A stretch of DNA of 64,000 nucleotides, taken from the NCBI GenBank assembly GCA_014529385.2, contig CM043966.1, positions 144,322,711-144,386,710 of the forward strand. The letters are read 5' to 3'. Below are positions 56,686 through 64,000 of this stretch, piece by piece. Each line of letters opens with the position of its first letter. The stretch's first letter is position 1. The stretch comes from Adiantum capillus-veneris. Taxonomy: Eukaryota > Streptophyta > Polypodiopsida > Polypodiales > Pteridaceae. The notes under the pieces were generated by a model. The model searched no databases. It saw nothing but the letters and a program-made list of their open reading frames with translations, and was not told the DNA's origin. The position numbers and the translations under genes are program-made.

Positions 56686-57300
56686 TAAGACCTAGGGAAC
56701 TAAGACGTGGGATCCTCCTCCCTACCGCCCCTTGTGTAGGCCTAGATCCTAGCTCTTGCCCTAAGCAGATCCCCAGTCCACACTGGTCCAGTCCAGGCTC
56801 TTGGCCTAGGTCCCTAACCCCCTAGGTTGGGCCTTGCCCCGTAGGACCCTTGTTCTGATATTACTCCCCCTTTAAGGAAGAGTTTTCATCCCTCGAAAAC
56901 ACAAGTAGTCTGTATGAACGATAATTGGTGCAGTGAGGAGGTTCAATGAAACCAAGAGCAACATCTTGATTTTCAACATTGTTGTCCTTTTGCAACCACT
57001 TGGGTCTAAATGGTAACTCCATTTACAACTCACTTGAGTACTGTAAAGGAGTAACCACAACTAAGAGTTGTCCAAAAGCATTACCAATTTTCAGATCTTC
57101 TGAAGGTACTAGAATAATGCAAGGAAACCTTGGCGTAACTTTCCATGTAGTTGTGAGCCATATTTCCTACTTGCGTGAGTATCTTGAAAAGTTCATAGAT
57201 AGGGAGTGTCCTCTTGTCAGAATTCTGAATAGTTTGGAACACAAAGAACTACATGTTCATCCCTAATGAAGGTTACTTGCCAACATACTTTGTCAGCACA
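56686..57300 (-). mobile_element. 3' end of a decayed LTR retrotransposon
   Basis: On the minus strand, a coding tail (57090-56869, including LPFRPKWLQKDNNVENQD and ENSSLKGE then stop, with one internal stop) is followed at once by a purine tract CTTAAAGGGGGAG (56862-56875). GC-rich sequence beginning TATCAGAACAAGGGTCC at 56860 then looks like an LTR running to about 56690. The protein family is not recognisable; the arrangement is that of a Ty3-type 3' end. Confidence 0.4.
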
Positions 57301-58500
57301 CTTGGTAAGTCCTTGACGTAAGAAACTATTGAAACAATCTCCAACCCCACCACAAAAGGTGTTCAAAGTTGAAAACCGTACTTAAGCAAATTCTAGAATA
57401 GGGAGAAAATCGTCTATTCAAAAATGTGTTGTGCTAACGTATGCTCTTAGCAGATCCTTTAGCAAAAGAAATATTTGTAAGTTGCCCATCCAACACGAGA
57501 TGAATAGCAGTAGTAAGAGTGAGGTGTTGTTCCGCAACCACTTATAGACAGTCTTCCCTGACTGTCGATAAACTAGGACTCAATCATTGAGTATCCAGCC
57601 ATATATTTTATATGGAGTGAAGAGAATCAACTAGGTTGAAAGGGGGTGGACTAGAGAAAGCTCTTGGAGTTTAGACCATCCAACTATAGACACCAATCAT
57701 GAGCCAGTGCCTTGTATGGTAGGGTGCAAACTCATAATAAATCTGCAGGAGAGATTGCACATGCAATGCAAAAAGGTGCAGAGAGAATAAAGTCCATGAA
57801 TTTGCATGCTGTTCCAAATAAATCAGTGTTAAACACTAGGGCCCATAAAACCTAGTGTGCATGCATTTAACACAAATTTATCCAAACCGCAATTCCATGA
57901 CGAGACTTTCCACGGTACGTAAGTGAAAGCCTTTCAATAAGAGTTGGACTATAAAAGATGTGAAAGATCAATCACACCTAGGTACCAACAATGAGACATT
58001 CTCAGTAACTTAGCATATTTGGCTATATGTAGAAATGACCCTCCGTTAAGGTGGTTTCACAACACTTTGTCATTGCAACAAATTGTACTGAGTACCCGAC
58101 AATTTTTGGCCACTGAAATTGTTCCTGATACGGTGTGCTCGAAATGGTCTAATAAACGGATGTGACCAGCACATAGGGACTTCATTGCAACAAATCATTA
58201 AGAATTAGGCGCCAGTGTCAGTCCCAGAGACTCATATTCACCACATGTGGAATATGTCACAAAGGAGGATGGCCGAAAAAGTGACATCCATCAAGTACAA
58301 GACGTACTTGTGTGTAGAGGAACTGCAAAACACTCCGCGACAGGAGTGAGAGGGATCCTCATTATCTTGCTCCACACTGGCTAAACCGAACTCCTTGAGT
58401 TCCTAGACCATGTTGTATCCCATGTGACAACATGTGCCAAATTGAACCCTACAAGTAGGTTCGTAATAGCATAAGACAGAAAGATAGATTGGACACTTGG
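57301..58500. other. Unassigned, retroelement-like sequence
   Basis: No open frame of note. Parts of the minus strand read like decayed protein (around 57430-57560), but I cannot assign a family. Probably interior of the element ending at 56860. Confidence 0.3.
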
Positions 58501-58907
58501 CCCAAAATACTTTGCGCCGACATGCCCTTGGCATGGCTCTGTAACATTCAAGCGTACTTAGACTTCTTGAAAAACCAAGCAAAGCATACTGAAAATGGAA
58601 TAACACCAAATCAATAGATGCGTACCTGGAGATTTGAACGTAATGTACACTTACCTGTGTGCGCTCCTTGCCACACTGTCGAAGCAAGGGACTTGCCAAT
58701 ACACCGTATGTGAGCCACAAACGGCTCCAAGCACACAACAAACCTAAACTAGCAAGCTCAAGAAAACAAAGGGTGTGTCACTCACCGCTCTACGCTCGCC
58801 TTCGTGGTGGATTCCTCGCCGCGATGACGAAGAAGCTGCAGTCGTGCCGCGCTCAACCGCTTCGCCGCCGTCGTTCCTTCATAATGCTCGATCGCACACA
58901 CACTCTC

Positions 58908-58946
<39 letters not shown>

Positions 58947-59254
58947 AGGAGGTGAAGAAGAAGAAGATGGAGATGGAGCAAGAGCACTCTTCAATTGCAC
59001 AAATGAGAGAATGAGTAAAAATTAGGTTTAGTTGGCTTTTATAGGAGCTCACCCCATTCACACTTGGGCGCCCATGCTTAGCCAACTAATCCCTTGAATG
59101 TCCAAGTTAAAGTGCGCCTCTCATCGACGATCACTCTACCTTTCCCTATTGGACCGACAAGCCCGGTACCTGACTCTACCAAATACATAATACGCGTCCA
59201 TCGTAGGTGATGGGGTGTCCGTGAGCCGTGAGGGTTAACATGCCCCCCTTCCTG
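58501..59254 (-). mobile_element. LTR with purine tract, TATA box and microsatellite
   Basis: A purine tract (minus-strand AGGAAGGGGGGCA, 59241-59253) is followed by an LTR start TGTTAACCC at 59240. A TATAAAAG box on the minus strand lies at 59036-59043, about 200 bases in, with expected initiation near 59010. The (CT)n(CA)n tract at 58908-58947 follows. The inner end of the LTR is not determined. Confidence 0.45.
58908..58947. repeat. (CT)n(CA)n microsatellite
   Basis: About 20 bases of CT followed by about 20 of CA, inside the LTR-like sequence. Confidence 0.9.
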
Positions 59255-60754
59255 ATGTAGATTCCGTCCTCGGAAGCTATTGAGTTGAAGCTGGTTCGTC
59301 GAGGTGGAAGAGCATTTGAGATGAATGTCCTTAGCCTTCTTCAGTCACTGCAAAATCAAACAACATTGGCACAGTAATGGCATTCTCTTAAAAAGCATAT
59401 GCAGTTTAGGCAGACAAATTGATTGGTAAAAGAATTTCAAACAATTTGTTAGCAATGAACATTAAATTGCAATGTAATCAAATGCATAAACAGATGTACA
59501 GGTAGAAAATTAAACAAGTCTGGGGTCGCTAATTTGACGGTCGAAAAGCACTAGAGATCGAATATTAATACCATGGGTAAGCTTCTTAATTTTCTGTGGT
59601 CAATTAAGTTGTTTAATCGCGAGAGCCAAGTATTCATGTTCGAGGGCTGACTAGAGGCTATATCTAGAAAACCTTGTAGTTAAGCTACCACAAAAGGAAT
59701 TTTTCATGAAATCATCGCCTGACTGATTACTTTTTCTTTGACCCCCCAAGGTCTTTTCACATTGATTCAGTTTTGTTGTGTGTGCTTATTTTGTATGCCT
59801 TGGGTTTTTTGCTTTTCAAGGAAAAGCACCCACACTGGGAACCTCTAGGGCTCTAGTACCATAGGCGATACATGTGAGTGAAGTACCAAATCAAGCTGAG
59901 ATTTCTCTTCCAGCTTAAAATTTTACATTGTGGCACTTTGATTTTTTGTTTGTTCATTTTCAACATTTTAATTTTGTAACTTTGGGGGGTCATATAACAC
60001 TGTTACCCTCCCCAGGCTCATCACATTAGTAAACTCCCTTTATAATACTTAAGCTAAAGGTCAATAGGGTTAAGCCCACTAGAAAGCCCTAGTACATTTC
60101 ATACAATGCTGCCTAAATCGGATTAAGAACCTAAGTAACCATTGTTTATTAGGAAGGCATTCCCCATGGTATTAAGATAAGATCTCTAGCACCTAGCTTG
60201 GTCAAACTAGCTTAGTCGGACTGCTTGATTTTTAAACCTAGACAAGTGATTATGACAAAACATTACATTGAATTAAATGTTTGATACTAAGCCAATGCGC
60301 TGAATATTATGCTACCAATCACAATCAAAGCAGACAAACATGGATGCAAAAAGATAAAGGCAATGCTAATGGACAAGAAACACCTGTTTGTGTCGATGGT
60401 CGCGCTTGATTTGAAGAGTGAGTCGAGATAAAGATTCCATGAAGGTCCAAATCCTATCAATAGCAACACGCTCCTGTACACACTAGGAAACAAAAGGAAT
60501 ACCTCCAGGAGGCACATTAGTGGGAAAAGAGAACTTCGCTAATCTCTCAACTCTAAAACAGAAACACTCTATCGTACTAATCTTACCTACCCTCCATCAC
60601 TCAAGTGATGAGGATCAAAGGTGTTTTATGGCATAGGTTTCTGTTTCACTGTACCAATTGTGACATGTGTAGGTCTGAGTCAATGTTTTGACTTTTAATG
60701 TGCATACTCGTTTGCTAATTGCTCTTGCTCTTTTTTTTTTTTGTGAGTATAAAG
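59255..60754. other. Non-coding retroelement sequence
   Basis: No gene is visible. This probably includes the rest of the LTR beginning at 60844 and, to its left, leader or interior DNA of the element whose LTR begins at 59240. It is AT-rich with a T run at 60731-60742. Confidence 0.3.
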
Positions 60755-60857
60755 CTTTATATGTACATTCCCTAAGATCGGAGATTAAGAGGTCAGGGAG
60801 AAAGGTTGAGAGGGAAGCAAGTGAATGATGGATGTCCACAAACACTCCCCCCTTCCT
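60755..60857 (-). promoter_or_regulatory. Purine tract, LTR start and TATA box of the gag-protease element
   Basis: Immediately after the stop of the frame at 60866, the minus strand has CCCAAGGAAGGGGGGAG (60845-60861), then TGTTTGTGGACATCC starting at 60844, and an ATATAAAG box at 60755-60762. This is the order purine tract, 3' LTR start, promoter. The purine tract is nearly the same as the one at 59241-59253. Confidence 0.55.
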
Positions 60858-60865
60858 TGGGTAGA

Positions 60866-63800
60866 TCATACCGTTTGAAATGAGCTTGTCACCCTTTGAA
60901 ACCAATTGTTCCAGTTGGTAATAGGTGAGGATTTTTGCCAGTAGTTTTCTATTACCCTAGGTGCCTCGTCAAGTTGCAACGGTGGTAAGGTACTCTCCCA
61001 GGATCGAACTTGAAGTGGTTCATCAGGTGATTCTTGAACACTGGGAGGTGTGGATTCTTTTGTAGCTTCATGGAGGTCCACTACTATAGATGGAGGCTGT
61101 GTAGAAGCTTTTACCTCTATGGATGTATTACATGAGGAGCTAGAAGCTTCATGGGACTCCCCCCTTCCTGAGCTAGGTGGAACAAATCGTTCTTTCTTTG
61201 GTACCCAAACTAGCTCGGGAGCGGGTGTGTAGCATTCTGTGATCTTTTTCTTTCCACAATCATTGATTCGTTTTGGAGATACGGGATTGGGCTCACTTGG
61301 GTCAGGTGATAGGTAAGAGCACAATCTACGTTTTGGCACCCAGATTTGATCATTTCCTTGATAGTAGCCTTGGGCTTCCAATAGTCGTTTAGGGATCCAT
61401 CGCAACATTTTCTTACTTTTCTTGGAGCGAGTGGTACGTTTCTTACAAGGCTTCTGTCTTTTAGCACTAGCTATGGTCACTAAAGAAGCTTTAGGGACCC
61501 ACTTGTATGTTTTCTTCGTTACATTAGGATGAGTCTTGTCGGAAGCGATATGATTTGCTTGTAGCATATTTAAGGGTACATGCATTTCATCCCCCTCAGG
61601 TGTTACCCAGGTCGTCCCCCTATTTCCCCAAGTGTCTATGGTTGATGCTAGGTGTACCCAATCCACATTGTCTGATTCCGTCAGACCCGGTAACACATCC
61701 ATGTAAGGAGAATCTTGGCCAATGTCTGTATCCTTCTTACAAGTGTAACAATATTGTAGTGGGGCCGAGTGAGCTGTGGTGTCAGAGCGATGATCAATAA
61801 TGGTTTTACTCCCTAAGGGGTGTACCTTACCAGTCACCAAATCCACTCTAAGGACAGAGTCTTGGAATTGCAAATAGACATGATTTTTAGACCAATCATG
61901 AACCATTTGTGCTTCCCTCATGAATGGTCGTCCTAAAATCATTTCATATGACATAAGGTGTTTAGAGAAATCCATTACAATGAACGTATGTCGTACCTTG
62001 TGTCCTAGAACTTTGATCTTAAGATCCTTGAGCATCCCCATAGGTTTGGCTATGGTACCATTTGCCATCTTTACCACAATGTTAGTAACACTGAGGCGGG
62101 GTTTTCCCATGGATTCCCAACAATCTTTTGTAACGATGCTAACTCCCGCACCACAATCAAGAATTCCCTTTATAGTTAATCCCTTGGTAGTGATGGGTAG
62201 GGTCGCATTAGACTCGTCGCCTTCAAAATACTGCCCTAATTCGTTAATGGGTACCTCGATCACAGACTCGTGTCCATCTAAGTCAAGTGATTGCACATGA
62301 TTTTCCTCATCAATCATAATCGAGTCAGGCCTATTTGGTTGCGCAAACTGCGGTAATCCCGTTCGTAGCTCTCCGTTAAGGAATGCTCGAAGTGCAAGGA
62401 ATAACTCAGGATCTCCATACAGCTTTGCTATGATCGTGGTTCGGACCTCAGAAGACATGAAGTCCACTAGTTTGGCAACATTCATTGGCGTTTTGCAGGG
62501 TGTAGGTCCTTGACTAGGAACTGGTGAGGATGGAATCTCATATTCCTCAATGGGATCAGGTATTCCTTCGTTAAACATCCTTTCCAACAAGAAGGGTGTA
62601 TGCTCACTTTCTGATGTCCCGTCCTCGCTCCCTTCATGGATGATACTAGATATGGCTAACGGTCTATGGTTCATGTGGGGTGGATGAACTTGCGTGGGAA
62701 ACACTGTGTCATGAATTTTGACCTGCATGGGTTCTGGTTCTAGTTTCCTTTGAGTCTCCTCCACTAAACCTCTTAGATGTTTCACCTGCTTAATCTCGTC
62801 TACAGGGTTTGGGTACGTCCCAATCTTCTTTTTACGATTTTTCCCTTTTTGCCCCTGCGATTTATCTTGGGGGTCTTGGATTGGATTTGGAAACACTTGT
62901 GGTGTTTTCAAAGGCTCTTTATGGTTTTCTCTTATTCGGTTTTCATTTGGTTCCATGTTACGGTTTTCTTTGTCGGTCTTTCCCTTTGTGGTATTGGTTC
63001 TAGTCTCCATTGTCTCGATTGAACCTGAATCATCCTCGAGGTCATTCATATACACGGGGTCATCTCCTGTTCCTATGTTTGTTTTGGAACTTGGCTTTGA
63101 ATTTTCCGTATTCTGCGACTTCTTCCTTCGTGTCTTCTTTTTCTTTGCTTGGATAACTGACGCGGTATATCTCTCTTCGAGGATATGTCCTGGCCCTTGA
63201 AGCATGGACCGTGTAATCGCATAAGCGGGTGCGACGGGTGGTATTGGCGATGTCACACTAGCAATTTCGACCAAATTCAGGGGTGTGATTCTAGGCGCAT
63301 TTGGGTTATAGGGGCATTGGGCAATCAAGTGATCTATGCCACAACGATTACATGTGAGTATTGGCATTGCAGACGTGCTCCCTTGATTCATTTGCATCTG
63401 TGCAGCATTCTTTTGCAGCCTAATAGGGCACTCCGCTACTCGATGTGGTCCACCACACTCGTAGCATTGAAGAGGTGGCCTCCTAGCCTGGGTGTTGATA
63501 TTTGGACCTCTGGATGCGAGAGCAGCAGCTTGATAAACCGGCTTGACTTGTCCCCAACAATCTTCCATGTAGTATATAGGACACTCTTCCAATGTATCAA
63601 GTCCGTAGGCAATACTAGTGTCTATTTCCTCCTCACAGCCATCTGCATAAGCATTTGATGGCTCGCAACCCACTTGGTTCATAGGGGCGACTCTTGGATG
63701 CGGGGGCTGCGGTCCTAGCACAGGAGGTGGTAGCGGTGTAGCTTGTACAACATTTTGAGGTCTAGGGACCATGTGTTGCGGTAGTTGCTCAACAGGTGGA

Positions 63801-64000
63801 GTAGGCATCAATACAGGAGCTCGAGGCGCATCCGTCCAGGCTACAGGTGGTCTATTTGCCATCATACGTTTGATCATTAAACAATCCTTAGCTTGGTGAC
63901 CATACCTACCACATGCGTTGCAAGTTCCATTAAATTTTACTCTAAACGTAGGGCACTCACTAGTGCTATGTGGACCTAAGCAAATGGAACACCATTGTTG
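60866..64000 (-). CDS. Gag-protease polyprotein of a polymerase-less LTR element (partial)
   Basis: The frame is open from the right edge to a stop at 60866 (at least 1,044 codons); the Met at 63877 is not the start, since 41 codons before it are open. It carries four knuckles: two before 63877 (CSICLGPHSTSEC and CNACGRYGHQAKDC) and, counting from that Met, CYECGGPHRVAEC (138-150) and CNRCGIDHLIAQC (176-188). Three have the shortened CX2CX3HX4C spacing. Lysine-rich, disordered sequence follows at 240-400. A retropepsin spans about 560-670 (GILDCGAGVSIV, active Asp574, then EMILGRPFM at 645-653). The last 210 residues hold W-[VI]-P-K at 793, 827, 846 and 891. No reverse transcriptase or integrase follows; a purine tract and LTR come directly after. 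It is probably the Gag-PR product of a non-autonomous Ty3-type element. Confidence 0.75.
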   Translation of the reverse strand, partial: QQWCSICLGPHSTSECPTFRVKFNGTCNACGRYGHQAKDCLMIKRMMANRPPVAWTDAPRAPVLMPTPPVEQLPQHMVPRPQNVVQATPLPPPVLGPQPPHPRVAPMNQVGCEPSNAYADGCEEEIDTSIAYGLDTLEECPIYYMEDCWGQVKPVYQAAALASRGPNINTQARRPPLQCYECGGPHRVAECPIRLQKNAAQMQMNQGSTSAMPILTCNRCGIDHLIAQCPYNPNAPRITPLNLVEIASVTSPIPPVAPAYAITRSMLQGPGHILEERYTASVIQAKKKKTRRKKSQNTENSKPSSKTNIGTGDDPVYMNDLEDDSGSIETMETRTNTTKGKTDKENRNMEPNENRIRENHKEPLKTPQVFPNPIQDPQDKSQGQKGKNRKKKIGTYPNPVDEIKQVKHLRGLVEETQRKLEPEPMQVKIHDTVFPTQVHPPHMNHRPLAISSIIHEGSEDGTSESEHTPFLLERMFNEGIPDPIEEYEIPSSPVPSQGPTPCKTPMNVAKLVDFMSSEVRTTIIAKLYGDPELFLALRAFLNGELRTGLPQFAQPNRPDSIMIDEENHVQSLDLDGHESVIEVPINELGQYFEGDESNATLPITTKGLTIKGILDCGAGVSIVTKDCWESMGKPRLSVTNIVVKMANGTIAKPMGMLKDLKIKVLGHKVRHTFIVMDFSKHLMSYEMILGRPFMREAQMVHDWSKNHVYLQFQDSVLRVDLVTGKVHPLGSKTIIDHRSDTTAHSAPLQYCYTCKKDTDIGQDSPYMDVLPGLTESDNVDWVHLASTIDTWGNRGTTWVTPEGDEMHVPLNMLQANHIASDKTHPNVTKKTYKWVPKASLVTIASAKRQKPCKKRTTRSKKSKKMLRWIPKRLLEAQGYYQGNDQIWVPKRRLCSYLSPDPSEPNPVSPKRINDCGKKKITECYTPAPELVWVPKKERFVPPSSGRGESHEASSSSCNTSIEVKASTQPPSIVVDLHEATKESTPPSVQESPDEPLQVRSWESTLPPLQLDEAPRVIENYWQKSSPITNWNNWFQRVTSSFQTV

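Noticed and set aside
57400-57560. Possible decayed host gene on the minus strand
   Set aside because: Short protein-like runs appear in more than one frame with stops, and no motif could be assigned. Retroelement debris is more likely.

Overview
The window looks like nuclear DNA from a land plant with a large, repeat-rich genome. The evidence is an intronless MYC2-type bHLH gene, a plant initiator-Met tRNA primer-binding site, Tat-like Ty3 elements with two RNase H domains, plant Copia and L1-like elements, and many long (GA)n/(CT)n tracts. I cannot name the species. A fern or other non-flowering plant is only a guess.

Bases 1-4,398 hold the only convincing host gene. It is a complete 752-codon bHLH transcription factor on the minus strand (1409-3667), with its leader and probable promoter to the right and a decayed LINE endonuclease fragment to the left. 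Bases 4,399-10,085 are a full-length but mutated L1-like LINE (LINE-A) bounded by a 12-bp target duplication. A SINE-like tRNA-derived stretch follows. Next comes a truncated second LINE of the same type (LINE-B, to about 13,850), split by a 1.29-kb element with CACTA-type termini.

Bases 14,155-27,924 are an internally deleted Copia element (Copia-1, TSD TTTTG) carrying a young Ty3 element in antisense (Ty3-1, 15,129-25,441). Ty3-1 has an open gag and an open 1437-codon pol. Bases 28,223 to at least 49,594 are a deep nest: an old Ty3 element (Ty3-2) was hit by Copia-3 (30,917-47,097, TSD TTTGG). Copia-3 carries a MITE in its 5' LTR and was itself hit by Ty3-3 (34,631-45,423). Ty3-3 in turn holds a 446-bp foldback hairpin and a LINE (LINE-C) sitting inside a (GA)n tract of its 5' LTR.

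Bases 50,120-56,685 are a second LINE of that family (LINE-D), also ending in (GA)n, and split by a small deleted Copia element (Copia-2, TSD CCTTTT). Bases 56,690-60,860 hold LTR ends and decayed retroelement sequence. From 60,866 to the right edge an open frame of at least 1,044 codons encodes several Gag zinc knuckles and a retropepsin, but is followed directly by a polypurine tract and LTR with no polymerase.

Apart from the bHLH gene, everything that can be recognised is mobile DNA. The points most worth following are: two tandem paralogous small ORFs upstream of gag in Ty3-1; an in-frame UAA between gag and pol shared by Ty3-1 and Ty3-3; the gag-protease-only element with repeated W-[VI]-P-K motifs; LINEs whose 3' ends sit in (GA)n; and a sequence core shared by the MITE and the foldback element.
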